DNA from: CAZPAH01 sp964584495
Lineage (GTDB): Bacteria; Krumholzibacteriota; Krumholzibacteriia; Krumholzibacteriales; Krumholzibacteriaceae
Reading direction: 5' to 3'
DNA: 8,689 nt
Assembly: GCA_964584495.1 (NCBI GenBank)
Contig: CAZPAH010000118.1
Span: 1-8,689, forward strand
Numbering within the stretch: position 1 is the stretch's first letter; each line of letters opens with the position of its first letter. The notes under the pieces are model-generated. The model did no database searches and was not told the origin of the DNA. It was given only the letters and a program-made list of their open reading frames with translations. Positions 1-5,800 of the stretch are shown here, piece by piece. Made by a program: the position numbers and the translations under genes.

Positions 1-284
1 TGTTGCAGCCCCCTGAGGAGGAGTTCCCTAGCGTATTCCAGCTGTCCCCGCTTTTCGTAAATCTGCGAGAGTTGCCAGATGGCCGATGTGAATGATGGAT
101 CCTTCTGCAGCGACTGCATCAGGATCGTCTCGGCCTTGGAGTCATCTCCCAGGGCGAGAGATTCCTGGGCTTCTACGAAAAGGCTCTCCGCCTCGATACG
201 GTTCGCCGACTGCGCGGAGGCCGCCCGGGTCAGCAGCAGGATTATCGAGAAAACAATCAATATACCGGTATTAAAGCGTGCCAT
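1..284 (-). CDS. Exported TPR-like repeat protein, N-terminal part (cut by left window edge)
   Basis: This is the first 94 residues of a protein that continues beyond the left edge. Reading the minus strand from the ATG at 284-282, there is a short basic start (MARFN), a hydrophobic core at about residues 7-19 and a signal-peptidase-like ASA/Q site after residue 24, so the product is probably exported to the periplasm or envelope. Residues about 33-94 form amphipathic helix pairs typical of tetratricopeptide repeats: a first unit with ALGD...KAE and QKDPSF, then a second with AIWQLSQIYEKRGQLEYARELL. TPR proteins usually scaffold protein contacts, and no enzymatic domain is visible in this fragment. 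The start is supported by GGAGGG about 6 nt upstream on the minus strand. It is divergent from the acyl-CoA dehydrogenase gene, so it forms a separate transcription unit. The function of the full protein cannot be judged from this end. Confidence 0.82.
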   Translation of the reverse strand, partial: MARFNTGILIVFSIILLLTRAASAQSANRIEAESLFVEAQESLALGDDSKAETILMQSLQKDPSFTSAIWQLSQIYEKRGQLEYARELLLRGLQ

Positions 285-464
285 CGTTTCCCTCCGACCG
301 GCAAGATTCGCAAGGACCGTTCCAAATTGTGGGACAAAGGTAACTATGTGTTGATTTGTGTGCCGGGCATTTGATATTATCTCATAAATTTCAGGTTTTC
401 GAGGGGTTATGCGGGACCTTTCGTGTCTCTCGAGCGTATATGATATCGGTTCCGGGAGGTTAAT
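285..464. promoter_or_regulatory. Divergent intergenic region with candidate promoter for the acyl-CoA dehydrogenase operon
   Basis: This 180-bp stretch separates two divergent genes and must hold promoters for both. For the plus strand the best sigma70-like match is TTGATT at 351-356, an 18-bp spacer, then TATTAT at 375-380. A second -10-like hexamer, TATGAT, lies at 439-444 without a convincing -35. An imperfect 13-bp palindrome, TGATATTATCTCA (372-384, 10 of 13 positions symmetric), overlaps the first -10 and could be an operator. No convincing minus-strand promoter stood out. These are pattern matches only; the organism's sigma-factor consensus is unknown. Confidence 0.35.
454..459 (+). 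promoter_or_regulatory. Ribosome binding site of the acyl-CoA dehydrogenase gene
   Basis: GGGAGG lies 5 nt before the ATG at 465. It fixes the start of the dehydrogenase at MDFELT, which is also where family members typically begin. Confidence 0.75.
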
Positions 465-1616
465 ATGGATTTCGAGCTGACAACAGAGCAGAAAGATATT
501 CAGGAAGCTGCAAGAAAATTCGCAAAAGGTGAATTTACTAGGGAATTAGCCCTGAAGCACGAGGAGGAGCACTCGTTCCCCAGGGAACTGTGGCAGAAGG
601 CTTGCGGGCTTGGTTTCATAGGGCTGCACTTTCCGGCGGACACCGGTGGGGCCGGCTTGAATGTCATCGAAAACGTCCTCGTTGTCGAGGAGTTCTGCAG
701 GAGGGATTCGGGGCTCGGCACCGCCCTGGCACTCTCCGATTTCGCGTCGGAGATTATTATGAGACACGGAAGCGACGAGCAGAAGAATAAATATCTTCCG
801 GCCGTCGCATCGGGCAAGATGATCTCGGCGGGAGCCTTTACGGAGCCCAATCACGGAAGCGATATAACGCGGATGGATACGCGGGCCGTTAAAGATGGTG
901 ATGAATGGGTGATAAACGGAACCAAGACTTTCATAACGAACGGACAGATAGCGGATTTCTACATCGTTCTATGCCAAACCGATGCGGAGGCGCAGCCTTC
1001 CTACAGGGGGATGGCGACGATCCTCGTAGACAAGGGGGCAAAGGGCCTTACCACGGAAGATGTGGGGGCGAAAATGGGTATCAAGATGACATCGACGGCG
1101 CAGGTATCTTTCGACGAGGTGAGGGTTCCGGCGAAAAACCTTATCGGCAAGGACGGCAAGGGATTCTACCAGGTGCTCGAATTCTTCGACGAAAGCAGGG
1201 TGGAGATAGCGGCTACGGCCCTCGGGATAGCACAGGGCGCCTTCGACCGCGCCATCGACTATGCGATGGAGCGCGAGCAGTTCGGCAAACCGCTGGTTAA
1301 ATTCCAGGTTACTCAGCACAAGCTGGCCGACATGGCGACCTCGATAGAGGCCGCAAGGCTTTTTACCTATAAGGCGGCTTGGAATTTCGATCAGGGCAGG
1401 ATCGATCCCAAGCTGACCTCGATGGCGAAGTATGTGGCGGCCAAAGCGGCCGTCTCGGTCGCGGACGAGGCGATACAGATACTCGGAGGCTACGGGTACT
1501 GCACCGAGTACGAGGTGGAACGTTTCTACCGCGACGCCAAGATCGCCGAGATCTACGAAGGCACGAAAGAGATCCAGAAGAATACGATAGCGGGCCAGAT
1601 AATAAAGGAGAAGTAG
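465..1616 (+). CDS. Acyl-CoA dehydrogenase (FAD-dependent, short/medium-chain-type)
   Basis: At 383 residues this is a full-length cytoplasmic acyl-CoA dehydrogenase, which introduces the alpha,beta double bond in an acyl-CoA and passes electrons from FAD, usually to electron-transfer flavoprotein. The N-terminal helical domain spans about residues 1-118. The middle beta domain carries the FAD/substrate signature AFTEPNHGSD at 124-133 and WVINGTKTFITNG at 148-160. The C-terminal helical domain contains the conserved RVEIAA around R245, REQFGKPL at 270-277, QILGGYGY at 338-345 and the catalytic-base motif YEGTKEIQ, with E365 in the position of the short-chain family's catalytic glutamate. No key residue is missing. 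The chain-length or branched substrate cannot be assigned from sequence reading. No ETF or thiolase gene is nearby. The stop codon is immediately followed by the next gene with no gap, so the two are probably cotranscribed and translationally coupled. Confidence 0.95.
   Translation: MDFELTTEQKDIQEAARKFAKGEFTRELALKHEEEHSFPRELWQKACGLGFIGLHFPADTGGAGLNVIENVLVVEEFCRRDSGLGTALALSDFASEIIMRHGSDEQKNKYLPAVASGKMISAGAFTEPNHGSDITRMDTRAVKDGDEWVINGTKTFITNGQIADFYIVLCQTDAEAQPSYRGMATILVDKGAKGLTTEDVGAKMGIKMTSTAQVSFDEVRVPAKNLIGKDGKGFYQVLEFFDESRVEIAATALGIAQGAFDRAIDYAMEREQFGKPLVKFQVTQHKLADMATSIEAARLFTYKAAWNFDQGRIDPKLTSMAKYVAAKAAVSVADEAIQILGGYGYCTEYEVERFYRDAKIAEIYEGTKEIQKNTIAGQIIKEK
1605..1610 (+). promoter_or_regulatory. 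Ribosome binding site of the thioredoxin-fold lipoprotein gene, inside the end of the dehydrogenase gene
   Basis: AAGGAG sits within the last codons of the dehydrogenase, 6 nt before GTG 1617 and 9 nt before the in-frame GTG 1620. Either GTG could be used. The resulting proteins differ by one residue. Confidence 0.65.
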
Positions 1617-2210
1617 GTGGTGCATCGGGGTTTTTTCAGTTCCAGGTTTGTTGCGGCGTCGATAGGGCTGATTGTTTTTGCGGCTCTTTCGGCGGCCGGA
1701 TGCTCCGGGAGTAAGAAGGCTGAGGAAAAGCAGGAGAATGTCGGCGTAGAGGGCGATTTTGGGCTGGGTTATACCGAGGGAGGGGCCGAGGCGAGGGATC
1801 TGTCCGATGTCGTTCTGGAAAAGCTTGACGGTACCACGGTGAAGATCTCGGATTACGAGGGTAAGATACTTTTCGTTACCTTCTGGGCGACCTGGCAAAA
1901 GGATACACCCGAGATTCTCGATGCGATGAACGAGGTGCAGAGAAAGTTTCACAAGAACGTCGAGGTGCTTGCCGTGGCGGTCGACGAAAAGGGTGCGGCC
2001 GCAATAAAGGTATTTCTACGAAAAATTCCCGTTAAATATGATGTTTTTATCAACGGGCAGTCGGTGGCTGACAAGTTTGGCGGTGCGCGGGTGCTCCCGA
2101 CGAGCTACGTCGTTCTGAGGGACGGCACCAATTTCTGGCGGATCGACGGATTCAAGAACCGCAAATACTATTCGGATGTCGTGCTGAGTCTTTACAGGAG
2201 GCATCTCTAG
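1617..2210 (+). CDS. Thioredoxin-fold (TlpA/ResA-like) lipoprotein lacking the CXXC active site
   Basis: This 197-residue protein starts at a GTG with basic and hydrophobic N-terminal segments (residues 4-28) ending in SAAGC. C29 is the likely lipidated cysteine, although the -3 residue is alanine rather than the usual leucine. After a flexible stretch (30-60) comes a TlpA/AhpC-TSA-type thioredoxin fold. LEKLDGTTVKISDYEGK (67-83) is the usual strand-and-loop entry, FVTFWATW (86-93) is the core strand, and VLPTSYVVLRDG (159-170) carries the cis-proline (P161). Family members have WCxxC after FWAT; here the equivalent residues are W93-Q-K-D-T97, so both redox cysteines are gone. C29 is the only cysteine in the protein. 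It therefore cannot act as a thiol-disulfide oxidoreductase and more likely has a binding or sensing role in the envelope. It abuts the dehydrogenase gene and lies 15 bp before the kinase gene. The fold assignment is firm; the role is unknown. Confidence 0.85.
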   Translation: MVHRGFFSSRFVAASIGLIVFAALSAAGCSGSKKAEEKQENVGVEGDFGLGYTEGGAEARDLSDVVLEKLDGTTVKISDYEGKILFVTFWATWQKDTPEILDAMNEVQRKFHKNVEVLAVAVDEKGAAAIKVFLRKIPVKYDVFINGQSVADKFGGARVLPTSYVVLRDGTNFWRIDGFKNRKYYSDVVLSLYRRHL

Positions 2211-2225
2211 CTTCCAGGCGGTATC

Positions 2226-3548
2226 ATGCCGGTAAGCTTTACACAAGACCAGCTTGCGCTGATCAATATTCTCCTGAGGATTGCCGTTATGGCCGGGATA
2301 ATCAGCCTCATGCTGGATTTCCGGTTCGTGACGGATTTCCTCGTACGCCGCAAATTGTCCCGGTCTTCAAGAGTGAAGTTGTTCTTGCTCCTATCGGTCT
2401 TTTTCGTGCTCGGCATCGTCGTGAGAAAAATGTCCAACCAGGCGGCGATGGATCTGTCGCTCGAGGGATCGCTCCTCGCGGGATTTCTCGGCGGGTTCTG
2501 GGTTGGCGGCGGAACCGGGCTGATGATTGGGCTGACCTGCTATTTCTTCGGTGAGACGGTAGGGTTGCCTCTTTACCTTGTCGCCGGTATGAGCGCGGGG
2601 GCGCTCAACTCGTGGCTGGGGAAAAGCGGGGAAATATGGAGCTTCTCCCTCAACCCGCTCATGATTATATATAATTTTATGGCGAAACTTTTCAAAAAGA
2701 GCCTCGACCGCAATTTCATACCGTTCGCCTTGTGCATCATATTCGGGCTGATACGTTTCAAGCTCCTCGACATATTCTATGCGCGCCACCTTCTTTACGG
2801 GGACCCGGTGAGGAACTGGCCCTTCATCACTATAGACATGATCGTTATCGTCTACACGATGGGAGTGGCGTTGAAGATAGCGAGCAACTCACGGATCGAG
2901 ATCCTTCTCCGGGAAGAGGAGAAACAGCTCGTTCATGCCAGGCTAACGACATTGAAAAGCCAGATCAATCCCCATTTCCTTTTCAACACTCTTAATTCGA
3001 TATCCGCGCTGATCCGCACGGACGCGGAGAAAGCGCGTGAGATGACGCGCAAGCTTTCCTCGATATTCAGAAAGTCGCTCGAGGACTCGACCGACGTTCA
3101 CTCTTTGAGAGAAGAAATCGATTTTATAGACGATTACCTCGACATAGAGAAGGTGCGTTTCGGAGACGAGAAATTCAAGGTCGTGAAGGAGATCGACCCC
3201 GAATCATTATCCGCTTTGATTCCCTCGATGCTCCTCCAGCCGATTGTGGAGAATGCCGTGAAACATGGAATCTCGTGCAGGACATGCGGCGGGAATGTCA
3301 GGATCGCCTCGAAAAGAGTGGAAAGAGGGGTTGAGATAGATATAGAGAACGATGGACCCCAAACCGGCACCTTCGAGATCCCGGATCTGTTGAGCAGGGG
3401 CATGGGTTTGCGCAATGTGATAGAAAGGCTCAAGATATACACTAGGGGGGAGGGGAGGTTCAGCATCTCTCCCAGGCGCGAGGGAGGAGCCGACGTGAGA
3501 TTATTTATTCCGGATATCGACGAAAGGGGTGACGCGGATGCCGATTAG
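2226..3548 (+). CDS. LytS-type membrane sensor histidine kinase
   Basis: This 440-residue inner-membrane kinase belongs to the LytS/YehU family. The N-terminal half is a multi-pass sensor resembling the 5TM-LYT domain. Hydrophobic segments lie at about 10-31, 50-66, 81-108, 112-127, 143-156, 166-178 and 198-216, with the family's glycine-rich GFLGGFWVGGGTGLMIG run at 86-102. A short coiled linker (about 222-245) leads to the His_kinase domain, with QINPHFLFNTLNS carrying the phospho-acceptor H250. The HATPase domain has its N-box at LQPIVENAVKHG (N343) and a G-box at GMGLRN (392-397), so it looks catalytically intact. The stimulus is unknown; relatives sense envelope state or small metabolites. 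The ribosome binding site is weak (AGGCGG, 4 nt before the ATG), suggesting coupling to the lipoprotein gene that ends 15 bp upstream. Its 3' end overlaps the response regulator gene, its evident partner. Confidence 0.93.
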   Translation: MPVSFTQDQLALINILLRIAVMAGIISLMLDFRFVTDFLVRRKLSRSSRVKLFLLLSVFFVLGIVVRKMSNQAAMDLSLEGSLLAGFLGGFWVGGGTGLMIGLTCYFFGETVGLPLYLVAGMSAGALNSWLGKSGEIWSFSLNPLMIIYNFMAKLFKKSLDRNFIPFALCIIFGLIRFKLLDIFYARHLLYGDPVRNWPFITIDMIVIVYTMGVALKIASNSRIEILLREEEKQLVHARLTTLKSQINPHFLFNTLNSISALIRTDAEKAREMTRKLSSIFRKSLEDSTDVHSLREEIDFIDDYLDIEKVRFGDEKFKVVKEIDPESLSALIPSMLLQPIVENAVKHGISCRTCGGNVRIASKRVERGVEIDIENDGPQTGTFEIPDLLSRGMGLRNVIERLKIYTRGEGRFSISPRREGGADVRLFIPDIDERGDADAD

Positions 3549-4311
3549 GGCCTTGATAGTCGATGACGAGCAGCTCGCCCGCGACGAGATGAGATACCTT
3601 CTGGGCGAACAGGCCGAGGTGGAGATCGTCGGCGAAGCGGCCGGCGGTGAGGAGGCGGTGGCCATGGTGCTCGAGCTCGAGCCGGACCTGCTCTTCCTCG
3701 ATATTCAGATGCCCGTGATGGACGGGTTCTCGGTGGTGAGATCCCTTATCGAGGCGGATAAACTTCCTCTGGTTGTTTTCACGACCGCCTACGATCAGTA
3801 TGCGATAAAGGCCTTCGAGGTCAACGCGGTCGACTACCTGCTGAAACCGATAGAGAATTCGAGGCTGGCCGAAGCGATCGAAAGGGTCCGTGCGGCGCTT
3901 CCCGCGAGGGAGGAGTTCCTGGAGAAGATAAGGAAGCTCACGGAAAATATCAGGGTCGGAACGCGTTTCCTGCCGAGAATAGTGTTGAAGAAGAGAGGGG
4001 AGATGGATCTGATCGAGGTGGAGAAGGTTGCGATGCTCCACCGCGAAGGGCCCACCGTAAAAGCTTATACCGACGAAGGATCCTTCCAGTCGAATTACAG
4101 GGATATCGACGAGATAGAGATACAGCTCGACCCGAAGCTGTTTCTGCGGCTGGGCGCCGACTACCTCGTCAACCTTAGAAAGATTTCCAGCATAGTACCC
4201 TGGGCGGGGGGTAACTATATGATGACTCTCGACAACCTTGAAAAGACCGAAGTCCGCTTGAGCAGATCACAGGCCCAGCTTCTTAAAAACAAGGTAGAGG
4301 GAATTTTCTGA
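3538..4311 (+). CDS. LytTR-family response regulator (LytR/AlgR type)
   Basis: This is the cytoplasmic partner of the upstream LytS-type kinase and a probable transcription factor. The receiver domain (about 1-120) has the acidic pair D9/D10, the phospho-acceptor D55 in LFLDIQMPVMDG, the switch threonine around T82/T83 in VVFTTAYDQYA and K103 in DYLLKP. Residues about 150-257 form a LytTR DNA-binding domain, recognisable from DLIEVEKVAMLHREG, DYLVNLRKISSI and VRLSRSQAQLLK. The usual basic His-Arg before the YLVN strand is replaced by Gly-Ala-Asp (RLGADYLVN), while the N of LVN and the R of LSR are kept. I prefer ATG 3538 (257 residues) because GGGG at 3526-3529 is spaced 8 nt from it, whereas a GTG start at 3529 (260 residues) would overlap that site. 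Either start overlaps the kinase gene, by 11 or 20 bp, indicating coupled translation. Confidence 0.93.
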   Translation: MPIRALIVDDEQLARDEMRYLLGEQAEVEIVGEAAGGEEAVAMVLELEPDLLFLDIQMPVMDGFSVVRSLIEADKLPLVVFTTAYDQYAIKAFEVNAVDYLLKPIENSRLAEAIERVRAALPAREEFLEKIRKLTENIRVGTRFLPRIVLKKRGEMDLIEVEKVAMLHREGPTVKAYTDEGSFQSNYRDIDEIEIQLDPKLFLRLGADYLVNLRKISSIVPWAGGNYMMTLDNLEKTEVRLSRSQAQLLKNKVEGIF

Positions 4312-4356
4312 TACCGGTTGAATTCGGGCCGGCGTTACCTTCCGGGGGTGTCCAAC

Positions 4357-4362
4357 GAGAGG
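4357..4362 (+). promoter_or_regulatory. Ribosome binding site of the dihydrolipoyl dehydrogenase gene
   Basis: GAGAGG ends 6 nt before the ATG at 4369. The 57-bp gap (4312-4368) between the response regulator and this gene shows no hairpin followed by a T-run, so read-through from upstream is possible. Confidence 0.6.
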
Positions 4363-4368
4363 TGAATT

Positions 4369-5739
4369 ATGAGTCATGAGTACGATATCGTGGTGCTCGG
4401 AGGGGGGCCGGCGGGATATCCCGCAGCTATAAGGGGTGCTCAGCTGGGGGCTTCGGTATGCCTGGTCGAGAAGGGGGCTCTCGGAGGGGTCTGTCTCAAC
4501 TGGGGCTGCATTCCGACAAAGACGATGCACGCGGCGGCGCACCTGATGGAAATCGCCGGAGGGGGGGTGGAGGCCGGGCTCTCGGGCAAGATAGCCGTCG
4601 ATATGGAGGGCCTCCAGAGACACAAGGGAAGGACGGTGGAGAGCCTCGTCTCCGGGATCGGCAAGCTTTTGAAAGGCAGAAAGGTAGACCTTGTGAGGGG
4701 GGTGGGCAGGCTGAAGGGACCGGGAGCGGTCGAGGTGGAGGGTGTGGGGACGGTGACCGGGAAAAAGATCATTATCGCGACGGGCTCTTCCGAGATCGAG
4801 CTTGCCGGCATGAAATTCGACGGAAAACGAGTCCTGAGCAGCACGGATCTGCTGAGCCTCGGCAGGATACCGGCGAGCATGCTCGTGGTGGGAGGCGGCG
4901 TGATAGGATGCGAATTCGCTTCCATATTCAACGCCTTCGGGACGAGTGTGACGATCGTCGAGATGCTGCCCTCGCTGGTAGCTACCGAGGACGACCAGGT
5001 CATCAGGTTCCTACAGACATATTTCAAGAAAAAGGGCATCTCCATGAAGCTCGGGACAAGGGTGGAAGGGATCGACGGCGGCAATGAAGGCGTCACGGCC
5101 CGGCTGGACGACGGGAGCGAGCTCTCGGCCGAAATCGTTCTCGTCTCGGTGGGAAGACGGCCCAATATTCAAGGGATCGCTCTGGAGGAGACCGGCATCT
5201 CGGCCGGTAGGGGCGGTATCGAGGCCGATGGTAGAATGGAGACTTCCGTGCCGGGAGTATTCGCTGCGGGCGATGTCACCGGCGGTTACCTTCTCGCCCA
5301 TCTAGCTACGAGGGAAGGGGTAACGGCGGCGGCGAACGCCCTGGGCGATTCGAGAACGGTCGATTACGGAGCGGTTCCGACGACGATATACACACTGCCC
5401 GAGATTTCCCGCGTGGGGCTTACCGAGCGGGAGGCGAAAGAAAAAGGGATCGAGATCAAAACGGGGAGGTTCCCCTTCGCGGCCAACGGAAAGGCGAAAG
5501 GGCTGCGCGAGGAGGAGGGGTTCGTAAAATGGGTGGCATCTAAGGAAAACGGGCGACTTCTCGGTCTGCATATAATAGGACCGCAGGCGACCGAGCTTCT
5601 CGCAGCCGGTATAATTTCGGTGCGGCAGGGATTGACCGCAGACGATTTCGCCTCCTTCGTTTTTCCTCACCCGACCCTTTCGGAGGCGCTGGGAGAAGCG
5701 GCCGAAGCTATAGAGGGCAGGGCGATAGATCTTCTCTGA
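4369..5739 (+). CDS. lpdA: Dihydrolipoyl dehydrogenase (E3; class I flavin disulfide reductase)
   Basis: This 456-residue cytoplasmic flavoenzyme normally reoxidises the dihydrolipoyl groups of 2-oxoacid dehydrogenase complexes or the glycine cleavage H protein, using FAD and NAD+. FAD binding is shown by IVVLGGGPAGYPAAIRGAQLG at the N-terminus (G11-G16). The redox-active disulfide is in GGVCLNWGCIPTKT (C42 and C47). The NAD-binding Rossmann motif is GGGVIGCEF (G175 onward), and the second FAD contact is FAAGDVTGG with D302. The C-terminal dimer interface carries HPTLSEAL with the catalytic pair H434 and E439. All key residues are present and the length is typical. Retention of the HPTLSE motif favours a true lipoamide dehydrogenase over mercuric reductase or a soluble transhydrogenase. 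No E1, E2 or gcv gene is in the window, so its partner complex is encoded elsewhere or to one side. Confidence 0.94.
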   Translation: MSHEYDIVVLGGGPAGYPAAIRGAQLGASVCLVEKGALGGVCLNWGCIPTKTMHAAAHLMEIAGGGVEAGLSGKIAVDMEGLQRHKGRTVESLVSGIGKLLKGRKVDLVRGVGRLKGPGAVEVEGVGTVTGKKIIIATGSSEIELAGMKFDGKRVLSSTDLLSLGRIPASMLVVGGGVIGCEFASIFNAFGTSVTIVEMLPSLVATEDDQVIRFLQTYFKKKGISMKLGTRVEGIDGGNEGVTARLDDGSELSAEIVLVSVGRRPNIQGIALEETGISAGRGGIEADGRMETSVPGVFAAGDVTGGYLLAHLATREGVTAAANALGDSRTVDYGAVPTTIYTLPEISRVGLTEREAKEKGIEIKTGRFPFAANGKAKGLREEEGFVKWVASKENGRLLGLHIIGPQATELLAAGIISVRQGLTADDFASFVFPHPTLSEALGEAAEAIEGRAIDLL

Positions 5740-5784
5740 TATATCCGTCACGGCCCGCGAACGGCCCCGTTGAAACCTTTACGG

Positions 5785-5792
5785 AAAAGGAG
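5785..5792 (+). promoter_or_regulatory. Ribosome binding site of the M16 peptidase gene
   Basis: AAAAGGAG lies 8 nt before ATG 5801. It supports that start over the in-frame ATG at 5852, which has no comparable site although it would give a more standard signal peptide. The 61-bp gap before this gene (5740-5800) contains a repeated ACGGCCC and a small AACGG/CCGTT palindrome but no convincing terminator. Confidence 0.65.
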
Positions 5793-5800
5793 CGCTGAAA

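Noticed and set aside
79..354. Plus-strand open frame of 91 codons at the left edge
   Set aside because: The minus strand encodes a signal peptide and TPR repeats with a good ribosome binding site over the same bases; the plus-strand frame has no such support.
969..1952. Minus-strand open frame of 327 codons across the dehydrogenase and lipoprotein genes
   Set aside because: It lies antisense to two well-supported genes, crosses their junction, and its translation shows no recognisable domain. Long antisense frames are expected in GC-rich coding DNA.
3529..3537. GTG at 3529 as the response regulator start
   Set aside because: It overlaps the only good ribosome binding site (GGGG at 3526-3529), which is correctly spaced for ATG 3538. 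The three extra residues add nothing to the receiver fold. It remains possible.
4312..4368. Possible intrinsic terminator between the response regulator and dihydrolipoyl dehydrogenase genes
   Set aside because: There are CCGG-containing segments that could pair, but no stable stem followed by a T-run.
4440..5165. Minus-strand open frame of 241 codons opposite the dihydrolipoyl dehydrogenase gene
   Set aside because: Its translation is a Ser/Pro/Thr-rich composition artefact of the opposite strand, and the plus-strand gene has every catalytic motif.
5740..5800. Possible terminator or operator from the ACGGCCC repeat and AACGGCCCCGTT palindrome
   Set aside because: The palindrome has a 5-bp stem with a 2-nt loop and no T-tract; it is too small to call.
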